From: Mesostigma viride
Taxonomy: Eukaryota; Streptophyta; Mesostigmatophyceae; Mesostigmatales; Mesostigmataceae
Reading direction: 5' to 3'
NCBI GenBank assembly: GCA_009746045.1
Contig: RPFO01000348.1
Span: forward strand, 458,350 to 522,349
DNA length: 64,000 nucleotides
The notes below the pieces were generated by a model. It did no database searches. It saw only the letters and a list, made by a program, of their open reading frames with translations, and was not told where the DNA came from. Of this stretch, positions 31,906-46,007 are shown piece after piece. The translations under genes and the position numbers were made by a program. How positions within the stretch are numbered: position 1 is the first letter of the stretch; each line of letters begins with the position of its first letter.

Positions 31906-33444
31906 TAATACATGACAGGTAGTGGGTTCCAGTGGGGTTCAATTAAGGTCTGCCCGCAGCTAGTAACCACAGGGCCGCCCTGCGCGGGAACATGCAAGAG
32001 GTTGCGGGGCCGAAACAGGTGGTGTCGCAGCGCCACCGGATAGTGACTCAAGGGCTCCAGGACAAATGGGGGGGCCAATTTGATGGGGAGAGCGCGTGGA
32101 GGTAAGCCGAGCCCACATGCACTCCGCAACGAGAGTGAGAACAGCCACGCGCGACCCAGTGGGAGTTGAGGTGACATCAAAAAGAGCCATCCAATCCGCC
32201 GCGTGTGCAGAATACCCGCATAGGATTTCTGGCATGTTTATCGATGACGCGGGCAGGGAATGCTGCGGGGGAGAGGACGGTGGCGACGTACTGGCCGAGG
32301 GAGTGCATGCACCCTGAGGAATTAGGCCGGCGGCATTGGGCGGCCTGAGCGGTGCGGACGGTAGTGCAGGCCTGCTGGATCTCAGCATGTAAGCATCCTG
32401 CATGGATGGCGGTGATGAAAGGGTAGGGGCTGGCGGGGTCCAATAGGTAAGGCGCCGCCGCAGCCAAAGGGCCCTTTTCAGGGAAGGAGCCGACAGATTG
32501 CCGCCCACGACTGAGAGATAGAGCCGAAAAACGCGGCCGGGGCCAGCCGGGCTGCGCGGGTCAGACCGCAGCCGCCCATCCGGCCGGGCAGGGAAGCGAA
32601 TCATGCGGAGAGAATGAGCCGGGAGAGATCGGGGCCAGGGACCACTAGGCCAGGCTGCGCCAAGGCCGCGACTGGATGCGTTTGTCGTGGCCCTCGGCGG
32701 CTAGCCGGACCTGGGCGGGGAGGGCGCCCCGGAGCCAATAAACGACGTACGCGAGCGTGCGCGCAAAACCATGCGCGACCCAGGTGGTCGGTCTAGCTAG
32801 GTCACTTCCCCGGTACGTCTGGTGGGCCGGCAGCAGTCTTGCGGCGTGTCGTAGTTTTGTACATTGTAGTTAGCTGCATCCCTTGTGCTGCCAGCTAGGC
32901 TTGATCCTCGCATGCCCGTGTCAGACTAGTATTATTGTCTTTCACGGGGTTCTTCTTTTCGGGCCGGTTTCCTTATGTTGCATGCCACTCTCACCTCCGT
33001 AATTTATCATTCCCAATTAAAATATATAGGATTTCCCATGTGCAGTCACACGACCTGGATTGGCCATGCAACACATTCAAAATATTGCCCTTATCCCAGA
33101 GATTCCAGTCTGATGTAGTGAGATTGTCTCACATAATTATATTATAAATGATTGATCAGCACGCCACCCATGCAAAAATGGGTCACCTGCCATAAGTTTA
33201 AATAAATAAACGTTTGAATGTTCAGTAAACTATATACAAAACACACAGTCGCAGTGCTGCCTGGCCAACCAGAATGCGTGACGATGCTCCTATTCTCAGG
33301 AATTCAGCACACGGTGCCAGTCATATCTCGGCATGCCATGCAATTACGCAGCCCCTCCACTTTGTCCCTCCAATTTTCGCCTTCACTTCTTTCCACTTGC
33401 TTCAACTGATGACACCATAACTCATGATGTCATGGCCAACATCA
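31906..33444. other. Intergenic region with one unrecognised minus-strand open frame
   Basis: A 214-codon minus-strand frame (31960-32604, Pro/Ser/Ala-rich with CGYSAHAADWMALFDV near 32190-32230) shows no recognised domain, no flanking splice-matched exons, and could be decayed mobile DNA. The rest (32605-33444) contains AT-rich sequence and is the 3' flank of the membrane-protein gene, which ends at 33445. No terminator-like or polyadenylation signal could be assigned confidently. Confidence 0.4.
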
Positions 33445-36400
33445 TCACTCCGCCTTCTCCTTGTGTTCACTCTCCGCATGCTCCTCCAGCACCTCAGTAT
33501 CCACGCCCTCATGCGACGCGAACAAGGCCCCATGGCCGTCGTAGCGCGTCTCCACCTCAGGCACCGCATGCTCGCCCTCGGGAGCGCCGTGCGCCCGCCG
33601 GTGCCAGGGCGTGGCCAGGGTGAGCAGGTGGGCCAACAGATGGCCCATCAAGCTCACACCCGGCAGCGCGCAGGAGAAGGCGGCCACCGCGGTCCACGCA
33701 GCCAGAAATGCATGCGCCACCGACGCACGCATGCGCCGCCCCGCGCGCTTGGTCGAGTTGTACAGGCTGAGCCGGTGGCGGTTGACGGAAGAAGAGAAGG
33801 CGACCGTGCCGTGCAGGATGGGCCGCACGCCGCGCCATAGCTGGGGGAACAGGTCGCGACCCCGCATGCCCGCCTCGCTGACCAGCTTGTACCCGACCGC
33901 CGACCCCGCGCGCACGCCGGACGCGGTCACGGCCGAGGAGGAGGAGAGGAAGGGGAGCCGCAGCGCGCGCGCGGCCATGGCGGCCAAGCGCCCCAGGTGG
34001 GCCAGGGTGCCCCAGAGCGCGAGCACAACTTGGACTAGGGACGAGCCGACGGTGGCCAGTGAGCGGGCGAGGCCAGAGATGAGCGCGATGGGGAGCGCGA
34101 ACACGACGCCGAGGGCAGACGCCGCGGAGCGGAGCAGGAGGAGCAGCTGGTAGCCCGCGAGGGCGAGCGGCCGCAGGAGGGTCTCGCCAATCTCCGCGAC
34201 GTACTCGCCGCAGGAGGCCAGCAGGGCGAAGGTGGAGGAGGCGGCCGCGGAGAGGAGCAGTGCGGGGCCACGCAGCGGCGCGAGCACGACCGCGAAGAAG
34301 CTTGCGCCGTAGGTCCAGGTGGCGCGCAGGAAGCGAAGCACGCTGTGGAATAGCTGCGGGTGGGCGGGGGGGTGTGGATGTGAGGGGAGAGGGCCGGGGG
34401 CAAAGGGAAGTAAGCCCCATGCAAATGAGCGCCGGGAGGACATGCGGCATGCCGTGAGGGCCCACAAACGAACCCGAAAGGACATCATTTCCGAGCACAG
34501 CCAGACACCACGGTGAGATGACTTCACTGTCACACCCTGTACGCTTGCAGGTTCCTGCCCCCCCACCCTGCCCCAGCATCTCTCCCCCCAGTCTCAAGAT
34601 GTATATCCAAGTAAGAAGAGAAGCACAAAAGACAAGGTAAGCCATGCACGGCTGACGTGGCCAACAAGACTAGGGGTTAGAGAGTAGAGCATCCGAGAAG
34701 AATAGCTCCCAAGAGCAACGCGGAGGATGCATCTCTTCCACGACCCGCCAGATACGCTGACCACCACATTACCCTTCCCGTGGGATGGCGCTGGCGAGGA
34801 AGGGCCGTGGCCACGCTGCCTAGGCTTCTCGCACACCACGGTGATGCCATAAGCATGTGGCCAGGTGCTTGGCCTGTCTACTCACCTGTGACTTGGAGAA
34901 GAGGAAGGTGAGCAGGATGCTGAGCCGGATGGAGGCGTGCTCCTCGAACCACTCGATGAGGGGGCCCAGGAACGCGTGCAGCGTCTCCCGTGCGTAGGGG
35001 ATGTTCTGAACACACGTAAAGGCACACAGGCACAAGAGAAAAGGGGACGATGATACATCTAGAGAGCGCAGTACACACAGAGGCAGCGAGCGAGCCGCAG
35101 GCCCAGCAAGTACGTGATGTTTGAGGAGTGCGGCACTCTCGAGAGTGGACAATTTCGGGTCATGTCCGGAAATCCACGGAATGGCCCCAGCACCACAAGC
35201 AACGAACAACGTAGTGCCATGAACAAACCCACCACAACAAGTCATGCCCAACCACCCTCCCCCCCCCGAAAATGCCCACGCCCACACACATGCATGCACG
35301 CAATACAAATATCCCTGCACCAAGCAAGGCGCCCAACCCTCCCTTGGAGCGCGCCACTTCCCCTGGCCTACCTTGTACAGGTCGTAGAAGCCGCACGCCA
35401 TGGAGAAGATGGAGAGGAGGATGATAAAGAGGCGGAATATCTTGCGGAAGCAGGGGCGGTAGTAGAGGCCGTAACTGGGCAGGAACACGGCCCAGGAGGG
35501 CAGCCCTCCCTCGTACAGCTTGAGGAGCACCTCGTTGGGCTCCACCACCGCGCTGGAGCCAAGGGGGAGAGGGAAGGGCCATGGGTGTCGGGTAGAGGGC
35601 AGGGAAGGGGGTGACAGGTGTGCATGGAGGTGGAGGGTGAAGGGTGCAGGGGGTAAGACCGAGGGTGAACAACTGTGGCGCACACGCATGGGCAATAGGC
35701 CACCTGTACGCTGTCAGCCATCATGCCTCACGCTGTCAGTCAGCATGAGCACACCGACTCCGCACACGGCAAGGATGCGATGTAAGGACGCTGCTGTGCG
35801 GGCGGGCAGGGTCAGGGGCGGCAGCTCATGTGGCAGCGGTCAGCACGCGGCGGTTTGGGAATCAGACAAGAAAAATGCCGCAGTTCCATGAATATGAGAG
35901 GGCCCCCAAACCCATCGTTGCCTACATCGTGCTTGCCCAGTAAACATGGTACGAACACTGGTGGTGCAGAGGACCTGGCGTTGAATGCATCGCTAGCGGA
36001 AAAAAAAAAAAGAAAGAAAGAAAAAAAAGCATGGGCATGGGCATGGCATCTGCGGTAGACATTTGAAAGGTGGCGATGGATGAGGGCACCGGATGGCATC
36101 AGGGCGACATCAAAACGCCAGCAATACTTTCGTTTGGGACACAAACGCGCTCAAAGGGGGGAAAAACGACACGTTTGACCACAGGATGCGGGTCGTTTCG
36201 GTCAGGGGCTTTCTCTGTCGGGCATGCAGCGACCCACTGGCAAAGGCGCACGCCACGTGGCTACGCTATCGCCTTGTGCAGCTTCCCAGTACGAATCCCC
36301 AGTGCGATTACCCAGCTAAGTCATCGCCCAGCTGTGCTATAGCCCAGCCAAGGCCACCCACCGCAACGCGCACGGCAGGTGCGGGTCGCTGAACGTGAAG

Positions 36401-38418
36401 ATGGCCGTCTTGTTCCGATACGAGGCTGCGCGCACCGTCCACCGGTCCGGCGCCGGCCAGCTGCTTGCTGCTACCGACGGCCCGTTGCTGCTGCCGTCAC
36501 CCACGCGGCGGCCCGCGGAGGTAGTGGCATGGCCCGCCGGGTGCATGCCCACCGAAGGGAGGGAAGAGGATCGGCCTGCCATGTGCAAGGGAGTCGCGTG
36601 CGGGGGGTCAAGGCAGCTGAAGGAGGAGGACGCGTGGGGTGCTGCCCGGTTGGCAAGTAGGGAGGTGGCTGGAGGAGGTGGCATGCCAGCACCCATGCCG
36701 CTGTGGTGGCCACTGGTCAGTGGGCAGGGTGGAGAGCGGTGTCCCTGGACCCCCTGGCAGGCGCAGCTGCAGCAGGCGGGGCCATTGTTGACGGCAGTGA
36801 TGGCCGTCGTGGTGCGCGCGGTGGTCACGGTGGTCATGAGAAACGACGACGACGAGCCACCAGGTGGTGTCATCAAAGATGCGGAACCAGCGTTTGGCGG
36901 CGTCATCAAGGAAGATGACGAACCAGTACTTGGTGGCCCCAAAAAAGATGAGGATCCGCTCGGCGCCGAGGATGAGAGCACGCCGGGGCACGTGTGCGCG
37001 TGTACGGATGCCACCTGTCCCACGAATGATGTGCCCACACATGCCTCCAACGAGCAGCCTTCGAGCGATATCCTCCGAGAAGGGCGCGGGCAACCACTGC
37101 CGCACGCATCCCCCGTGTCGGCGACGCGTAGACAACACGTGTCCCCACGAGTGGCCGAATGCACGCCCACCTGCCACATGGCAGGTTCTAACGGGCTGCC
37201 AACGACGGGCATCCCCTGCACATTCCCCCCCTGCATCCCCTGCGCGCGCCCATCCCCCATACATGGCGCGCACGCCCCACCACCGTTGCGTGGCTCCAAC
37301 AAAGGTGATGCGGGTACCGAGGGAGGAGGCGTCACGCTGGCCTGAAACGGGAGCGCATTGCCTCGGGCAGCGCTAGCGGAGGCCATGGGTGACCGCGTAG
37401 ACACGATCGCGCAGCCATTGTCCTGCCCGGGGGAGCGAGTAGATGAGAGGGGGGGGAGCGCGTCCAGAGCGGGTGATCGAGTAGCCCCAGAAACGCTGTC
37501 CAGGCCAGGCGACATGGCGGGGGACATCGGGTGGCCAAATAAGGGGTAGGGCGGTGTCTGGGCCCCAGCCATGGGGGTGACCACAGGGGAAGACTCCTGA
37601 GCAATCGGTTCTGAAATTGTGCGCACCATGGCGGGGATGGGGGGAGCACCATGCACCCCGCCCCCCCCCCCGCGCCGCATACCCCTTGCAGACGGCCCCA
37701 TTGCCCCTGCCCCTGCCGCGACGGCCGCCGCCGCCCCCGATGTCGCTTGCAGCGCGATGGAGATCCCGCCCCGGGCCCCTGCAGGGTTGTGGGTGCTGGC
37801 GTACGGGACGGTGGATGACTCCTCCGGTGCGCTAGTGCGCCGCACGGAGGTGCTAATGCTGCCGCTGGACGCGTGGCGCGCGCAAGCAACGATCTTTGGC
37901 ATGCCCAGCGATGACGCGGAAGATGGCACCAACGCTACCGATGCGGCAGCATTCGCGGCGGCAGCGGCGGCGACTACGGCCAGCCTCGCCATCCCCTCGC
38001 CGCTCCCATAGTAGCTGTACGCGTCGTGCGCGCAAGGGAAGTCGCGCCGCGTGATCAGCTTCATCTCCAGGACGACACGGGAGAAGTCGCACAGTGGCGC
38101 GCAGTAGTCCATGCCCACAATGTCCCCCCACCCGAACTCGTACGCGTAGACACTGCCCGCACTGGGCTGGCTACTTAACGCACTCGGAACCATGCCGGCA
38201 CTGCCCGCGGCTTGGCTGCTCCCCGCCCCCTCCTTGCCCGCAAAGGCAGGCACAGCGGCAGCCTCGCTCCATGCACCCGCCGAGTCACTGGGCCGGCCGT
38301 CGCGCTCGGAGGGCAAGGGGCCGGAGCCTTCTGAGGAGAGGGACTTGCGTCGCCACCGCTTGAAGCGCCAACCGACCGCCTTGGGGTCTGGCGCGACGCC
38401 AAACGGGTTGTTGGGCAG
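33445..38418 (-). CDS. Large multi-pass membrane protein, plant-like, 5' exon(s) missing
   Basis: Exons inferred on the minus strand: 38418-36362, 35552-35372, 35005-34886 and 34353-33445 (stop). All junctions are GT-AG with matching phases (2, 0, 0), giving about 1088 residues. The first exon here follows an acceptor (ACAACAG), so an upstream exon exists. It begins LPNNPFGVAPDPKAVGWRFKRW, has a conserved-looking FGWGDIVGMDYCAPLCDF segment and is otherwise Ser/Ala/Pro/Gly-rich and probably disordered. The junction of exons 1-2 gives VEPNEVLLKLYEGGLPSWAVF and FLPSYGLYYRP, then a membrane segment (FRLFIILLSIFSMACGFYDLYK). Exon 3 is amphipathic (FLGPLIEWFEEHASIRLSILLTFLF). Exon 4 has at least three long hydrophobic stretches and an acidic C-tail. 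The segments are reminiscent of uncharacterised plant membrane proteins, but no function is known to me. Confidence 0.7.
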
Positions 38419-38442
38419 CTGTTGTGTGTGTATGTGTGGATG

Positions 38443-38572
<130 letters not shown>

Positions 38573-38689
38573 AGGAAAATTCCAGAGGCATAGAATTGTC
38601 CGGTGTTCGTTAAAGCCTTTTAAGACAAATGAAAGCACGCCAGGAAAAAGCTTTGTCTGGGCTGCTGGCTGGCAGCTGGGGTCTGAGGA

Positions 38690-41600
38690 TGATGGTCATG
38701 ACTATCCATACATAGCAGGTGGAACTAGCTTTCCATGGGTAGCAGGTGCTCATGACTATCCATAAGTAGCAGGTGGTCATGACTATCCATAAGTAGCAGG
38801 TGGAACTAGCTTTCCATGAGTAGCAGGTGCTCATGCCTATCCATAAGTAGCAGGTGGTCATGACTATCCATAAGTAGCAGGTGGAACTAGCTTTCCATAA
38901 GTAGCAGGTGCTCATGACTATCCATAAGTAGCAGGTGCTCATGACTATCCATAAGTAGCAGGTGGAACTAGCTTTCCATGGGTAGCAGGTGCTCATGACT
39001 ATCCATAAGTAGCAGGTGGTCATGACTATCCATAAGTAGCAGGTGGAACTAGCTTTCCATGAGTAGCAGGTGCTCATGCCTATCCATAAGTAGCAGGTGG
39101 TCATGACTATCCATAAGTAGCAGGTGGAACTAGCTTTCCATGGGTAGCAGGTGCTCATGACTATCCACAAGTAGCAGGTGGTCATGACTATCCATACATA
39201 GCAGGTGGAACTAGCTTTCCATGGGTAGCAGGTGCTCATGACTATCCACAAGTAGCAGGTGGTCATGACTATCCATAAGTAGCAGGTGGAACTAGCTTTC
39301 CATGAGTAGCAGGTGCTCATGCCTATCCATAAGTAGCAGGTGGTCATGACTATCCACAAGTAGCGGGTGGAACTAGCTTTCCATGGGTAGCAGGTGCTCA
39401 TGACTATCCATAAGTAGCAGGTGCTCATGACTATCCATAAGTAGCAGGTGGTCATGACTATCCATGGGTAGCAGGTGGTCATGACTATCCATAAGTAGCA
39501 GGTGGTCATGACTATCCATAAGTAGCAGGTGCTCATGACTATCCATAAGTAGCAGGTGGTCATGACTATCCATAAGTAGCAGGTGCTCATGACTATCCAT
39601 AAGTAGCAGGTGGTCATGACTATCCATAAGTAGCGGGTGGTCATGACTATCCATAAGTAGCAGGTGGAACTAGCTTTCCATGAGTAGCAGGTGCTCATGC
39701 CTATCCATAAGTAGCAGGTGCTCATGACTATCCATACATAGCAGGTGGAACTAGCTTTCCATGAGTAGCAGGTGGTCATGACTATCCATAAGTAGCAGGT
39801 GCTCATGACTATCCATAAGTAGCAGGTGCTCATGACTATCCATAAGTAGCAGGTGCTCATGACTATCCATAAGTAGCAGGTGGAACTAGCTTTCCATGAG
39901 TAGCAGGTGGTCATGCCTATCCATAAGTAGCAGGTGCTCATGACTATCCATAAGTAGCAGGTGGAACTAGCTTTCCATGAGTAGCAGGTGGTCATGACTA
40001 TCCATAAGTAGCAGGTGCTCATGACTATCCATAAGTAGCAGGTGCTCATGACTATCCATAAGTAGCAGGTGGTCATGCCTATCCATAAGTAGCAGGTGGA
40101 ACTAGCTTTCCATGAGTAGCAGGTGGTCATGACTATCCATAAGTAGCAGGTGCTCATGACTATCCATAAGTAGCAGGTGCTCATGACTATCCATAAGTAG
40201 CAGGTGGTCATGACTATCCATAAGTAGCAGGTGGAACTAGCTTTCCATGGGTAGCAGGTGCTCATGACTATCCATAAGTAGCAGGTGCTCATGACTATCC
40301 ACAAGTAGCAGGTGCTCATGACTATCCATAAGTAGCAGGTGGAACTAGCTTTCCATGAGTAGCAGGTGCTCATGACTATCCATAAGTAGCAGGTGCTCAT
40401 GACTATCCATAAGTAGCAGGTGGAACTAGCTTTCCATGAGTAGCAGGTGCTCATGACTATCCACAAGTAGCAGGTGCTCATGACTATCCATAAGTAGCAG
40501 GTGCTCATGACTATCCATAAGTAGCAGGTGCTCATGACTATCCATAAGTAGCAGGTGGTCATGACTATCCATAAGTAGCAGGTGGTCATGCCTATCCATA
40601 AGTAGCAGGTGGAACTAGCTTTCCATGAGTAGCAGGTGGTCATGACTATCCACAAGTAGCAGGTGCTCATGACTATCCATAAGTAGCAGGTGGAACTAGC
40701 TTTCCATGAGTAGCAGGTGCTCATGACTATCCATAAGTAGCAGGTGGAACTAGCTTTCCATGAGTAGCAGGTGCTCATGACTATCCATAAGTAGCAGGTG
40801 CTCATGACTATCCATAAGTAGCTGGTGGAACTAGCTTTCCATGGGTAGCAGGTGCTCATGACTATCCATAAGTAGCAGGTGCTCATGACTATCCATAAGT
40901 AGCAGGTGCTCATGACTATCCATAAGTAGCAGGTGCTCATGACTATCCATAAGTAGCAGGTGCTCATGACTATCCATAAGTAGCAGGTGGTCATGACTAT
41001 CCATAAGTAGCAGGTGCTCATGACTATCCATAAGTAGCAGGTGGTCATGCCTATCCATAAGTAGCAGGTGGAACTAGCTTTCCATGAGTAGCAGGTGGTC
41101 ATGACTATCCATAAGTAGCAGGTGGTCATGACTATCCACAAGTAGCAGGTGCTCATGACTATCCATAAGTAGCAGGTGGTCATGACTATCCACAAGTAGC
41201 AGGTGGTCATGACTATCCATAAGTAGCAGGTGCTCATGACTATCCATAAGTAGCAGGTGGAACTAGCTTTCCATGGGTAGCAGGTGCTCATGACTATCCA
41301 TAAGTAGCAGGTGGAACTAGCTTTCCATGAGTAGCAGGTGCTCATGACTATCCATAAGTAGCAGGTGCTCATGACTATCCATAAGTAGCAGGTGGAACTA
41401 GCTTTCCATGAGTAGCAGGTGCTCATGACTATCCATAAGTAGCAGGTGCTCATGACTATCCATAAGTAGCAGGTGGAACTAGCTTTCCATGAGTAGCAGG
41501 TGGTCATGACTATCCATAAGTAGCAGGTGGTCATGACTATCCATAAGTAGCAGGTGCTCATGACTATCCATAAGTAGCAGGTGCTCATGACTATCCACAA

Positions 41601-44600
41601 GTAGCAGGTGCTCATGACTATCCATAAGTAGCAGGTGGTCATGACTATCCACAAGTAGCAGGTGGTCATGACTATCCATAAGTAGCTGGTGGAACTAGCT
41701 TTCCATGGGTAGCAGGTGGTCATGACTATCCATAAGTAGCAGGTGCTCATGACTATCCATAAGTAGCAGGTGCTCATGACTATCCATAAGTAGCAGGTGG
41801 TCATGACTATCCATAAGTAGCAGGTGGTCATGACTATCCATAAGTAGCAGGTGCTCATGACTATCCATAAGTAGCAGGTGGTCATGACTATCCACAAGTA
41901 GCAGGTGGTCATGACTATCCATAAGTAGCAGGTGCTCATGACTATCCATAAGTAGCAGGTGCTCATGACTATCCATAAGTAGCAGGTGCTCATGACTATC
42001 CATAAGTAGCGGGTGGAACTAGCTTTCCATGGGTAGCAGGTGGTCATGACTATCCATAAGTAGCAGGTGCTCATGCCTATCCATAAGTAGCAGGTGCTCA
42101 TGACTATCCATAAGTAGCAGGTGGTCATGACTATCCATAAGTAGCAGGTGCTCATGACTATCCATAAGTAGCAGGTGCTCATGACTATCCACAAGTAGCA
42201 GGTGCTCATGACTATCCATAAGTAGCAGGTGCTCATGACTATCCATAAGTAGCAGGTGGTCATGACTATCCATAAGTAGCAGGTGGTCATGACTATCCAT
42301 AAGTAGCGGGTGGAACTAGCTTTCCATGGGTAGCAGGTGCTCATGACTATCCATAAGTAGCAGGTGCTCATGACTATCCACAAGTAGCAGGTGCTCATGA
42401 CTATCCATAAGTAGCAGGTGGTCATGACTATCCATAAGTAGCAGGTGCTCATGACTATCCATAAGTAGCAGGTGCTCATGACTATCCATAAGTAGCAGGT
42501 GCTCATGACTATCCACAAGTAGCAGGTGCTCATGACTATCCATAAGTAGCAGGTGCTCATGACTATCCATAAGTAGCAGGTGGTCATGACTATCCATAAG
42601 TAGCAGGTGGTCATGACTATCCATAAGTAGCGGGTGGAACTAGCTTTCCATGGGTAGCAGGTGCTCATGACTATCCACAAGTAGCAGGTGCTCATGACTA
42701 TCCATAAGTAGCAGGTGGTCATGACTATCCATAAGTAGCGGGTGGAACTAGCTTTCCATGGGTAGCAGGTGCTCATGACTATCCATAAGTAGCAGGTGGT
42801 CATGCCTATCCATAAGTAGCAGGTGGAACTAGCTTTCCATGAGTAGCAGGTGCTCATGCCTATCCATAAGTAGCAGGTGGTCATGACTATCCATAAGTAG
42901 CAGGTGGAACTAGCTTTCCATGGGTAGCAGGTGCTCATGACTATCCACAAGTAGCAGGTGGTCATGACTATCCATAAGTAGCAGGTGGAACTAGCTTTCC
43001 ATGAGTAGCAGGTGCTCATGCCTATCCATAAGTAGCAGGTGGTCATGACTATCCATAAGTAGCAGGTGGAACTAGCTTTCCATGAGTAGCAGGTGCTCAT
43101 GCCTATCCATAAGTAGCAGGTGGTCATGACTATCCATAAGTAGCAGGTGGAACTAGCTTTCCATGAGTAGCAGGTGCTCATGCCTATCCATAAGTAGCAG
43201 GTGGTCATGACTATCCATAAGTAGCAGGTGGAACTAGCTTTCCATGGGTAGCAGGTGGTCATGACTATCCATAAGTAGCAGGTGCTCATGACTATCCATA
43301 AGTAGCAGGTGCTCATGACTATCCATAAGTAGCAGGTGCTCATGACTATCCATAAGTAGCAGGTGGAACTAGCTTTCCATGAGTAGCAGGTGCTCATGCC
43401 TATCCATAAGTAGCAGGTGGTCATGACTATCCATAAGTAGCAGGTGGAACTAGCTTTCCATGGGTAGCAGGTGGTCATGACTATCCATAAGTAGCAGGTG
43501 CTCATGACTATCCATAAGTAGCAGGTGGTCATGACTATCCATAAGTAGCAGGTGCTCATGACTATCCATAAGTAGCAGGTGGTCATGACTATCCATAAGT
43601 AGCAGGTGCTCATGACTATCCATAAGTAGCAGGTGCTCATGACTATCCATAAGTAGCAGGTGGAACTAGCTTTCCATGGGTAGCAGGTGCTCATGACTAT
43701 CCATAAGTAGCAGGTGCTCATGACTATCCATAAGTAGCAGGTGGTCATGACTATCCACAAGTAGCAGGTGCTCATGACTATCCATAAGTAGCAGGTGGTC
43801 ATGACTATCCACAAGTAGCAGGTGGTCATGACTATCCATAAGTAGCAGGTGCTCATGACTATCCATAAGTAGCAGGTGGTCATGACTATCCATAAGTAGC
43901 AGGTGCTCATGACTATCCATAAGTAGCAGGTGCTCATGACTATCCATAAGTAGCAGGTGCTCATGACTACCCACAAGTAGCAGGTGCTCATGACTATCCA
44001 TAAGTAGCAGGTGCTCATGACTATCCATAAGTAGCAGGTGGTCATGACTATCCATAAGTAGCAGGTGGTCATGCCTATCCATAAGTAGCAGGTGGAACTA
44101 GCTTTCCATGGGTAGCAGGTGCTCATGACTATCCACAAGTAGCAGGTGGTCATGACTATCCATAAGTAGCAGGTGGTCATGCCTATCCATAAGTAGCAGG
44201 TGGAACTAGCTTTCCATGGGTAGCAGGTGCTCATGACTATCCATAAGTAGCAGGTGGTCATGCCTATCCATAAGTAGCAGGTGGAACTAGCTTTCCATGA
44301 GTAGCAGGTGCTCATGCCTATCCATAAGTAGCAGGTGGTCATGACTATCCATAAGTAGCAGGTGGAACTAGCTTTCCATGGGTAGCAGGTGGTCATGACT
44401 ATCCATAAGTAGCAGGTGCTCATGACTATCCATAAGTAGCAGGTGCTCATGACTATCCATAAGTAGCAGGTGCTCATGACTATCCACAAGTAGCAGGTGC
44501 TCATGACTATCCATAAGTAGCAGGTGCTCATGACTATCCATAAGTAGCAGGTGGTCATGACTATCCACAAGTAGCAGGTGCTCATGACTATCCATAAGTA

Positions 44601-45893
44601 GCAGGTGGTCATGACTATCCATAAGTAGCAGGTGGTCATGCCTATCCATAAGTAGCAGGTGGAACTAGCTTTCCATGGGTAGCAGGTGCTCATGACTATC
44701 CATAAGTAGCAGGTGGTCATGACTATCCATAAGTAGCAGGTGCTCATGACTATCCACAAGTAGCAGGTGGTCATGACTATCCATAAGTAGCAGGTGGAAC
44801 TAGCTTTCCATGAGTAGCAGGTGCTCATGCCTATCCATAAGTAGCAGGTGGTCATGACTATCCATAAGTAGCAGGTGGAACTAGCTTTCCATGAGTAGCA
44901 GGTGCTCATGCCTATCCATAAGTAGCAGGTGGTCATGACTATCCATAAGTAGCAGGTGGAACTAGCTTTCCATGGGTAGCAGGTGGTCATGACTATCCAT
45001 AAGTAGCAGGTGCTCATGACTATCCATAAGTAGCAGGTGGTCATGACTATCCATAAGTAGCAGGTGCTCATGACTATCCATAAGTAGCAGGTGGTCATGA
45101 CTATCCATAAGTAGCAGGTGGTCATGACTATCCATAAGTAGCAGGTGCTCATGACTATCCATAAGTAGCGGGTGGAACTAGCTTTCCATGGGTAGCAGGT
45201 GCTCATGACTATCCATAAGTAGCAGGTGCTCATGACTATCCATAAGTAGCAGGTGCTCATGACTATCCATAAGTAGCAGGTGGTCATGACTATCCATAAG
45301 TAGCGGGTGGAACTAGCTTTCCATGGGTAGCAGGTGCTCATGACTATCCATAAGTAGCAGGTGGTCATGACTATCCATAAGTAGCAGGTGCTCATGACTA
45401 TCCATAAGTAGCAGGTGGTCATGACTATCCATAAGTAGCAGGTGGAACTAGCTTTCCATGGGTAGCAGGTGCTCATGACTATCCATGGGTAGCAGGTGCT
45501 CATGACTATCCATAAGTAGCAGGTGCTCATGACTATCCATAAGTAGCAGGTGGTCATGACTATCCATAAGTAGCAGGTGCTCATGACTATCCATAAGTAG
45601 CAGGTGCTCATGACTATCCATAAGTAGCAGGTGGTCATGACTATCCATAAGTAGCGGGTGGAACTAGCTTTCCATGGGTAGCAGGTGCTCATGACTATCC
45701 ACAAGTAGCAGGTGGTCATGACTATCCATAAGTAGCGGGTGGAACTAGCTTTCCATAAGTAGCAGGTGCTCATGACTATCCATAAGTAGCAGGTGGAACT
45801 AGCTTTCCATGGGTAGCAGGTGCTCATGACTATCCACAAGTAGCAGGTGCTCATGACTATCCATAAGTAGCTGGTGGAACTAGCTTGGTTGTG
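38690..45893. repeat. 7.2-kb minisatellite, 27-bp unit, about 267 copies
   Basis: Units of exactly 27 bp of three main types: GTGCTCATGACTATCCATAA, GTGGTCATGACTATCCATAA and GTGGAACTAGCTTTCCATGG (or GA), each followed by GTAGCAG. Minor variants change ATAAG to ACAAG, GACTATC to GCCTATC, or AGCAGG to AGCGGG. The third type recurs every few units, often in a three-unit (81-bp) cassette. Larger blocks near 42019-42300 and 42316-42624 are almost identical, which shows higher-order duplication. Because the unit is a multiple of three, one minus frame is open across 38610-46031 and would give a Tyr-Leu-Trp-Ile-Val-Met nonapeptide repeat; this is not considered a gene. The array lies upstream of the membrane-protein exon at 38418, most likely in its intron or 5' flank. 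Confidence 0.97.
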
Positions 45894-45925
45894 AGAAATA
45901 ATCAAAACAGGAAAAGTGCAGCGCG

Positions 45926-45951
45926 CCCCCCCCCCCCCCCCCCGAGGGAAA

Positions 45952-46006
<55 letters not shown>
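45926..46006. repeat. Poly-C run followed by (GT)n
   Basis: A run of 17 C residues (45927-45943), a short GAGGGAAAAT spacer, then about 26 GT repeats ending near 46006, directly beyond the minisatellite. Confidence 0.93.

Positions 46007-46007
<1 letters not shown>

Noticed and set aside
38690-45893. Possible CRISPR array because of regular short repeats
   Set aside because: There are no unique spacers; units abut directly as a minisatellite, and the genome is eukaryotic.
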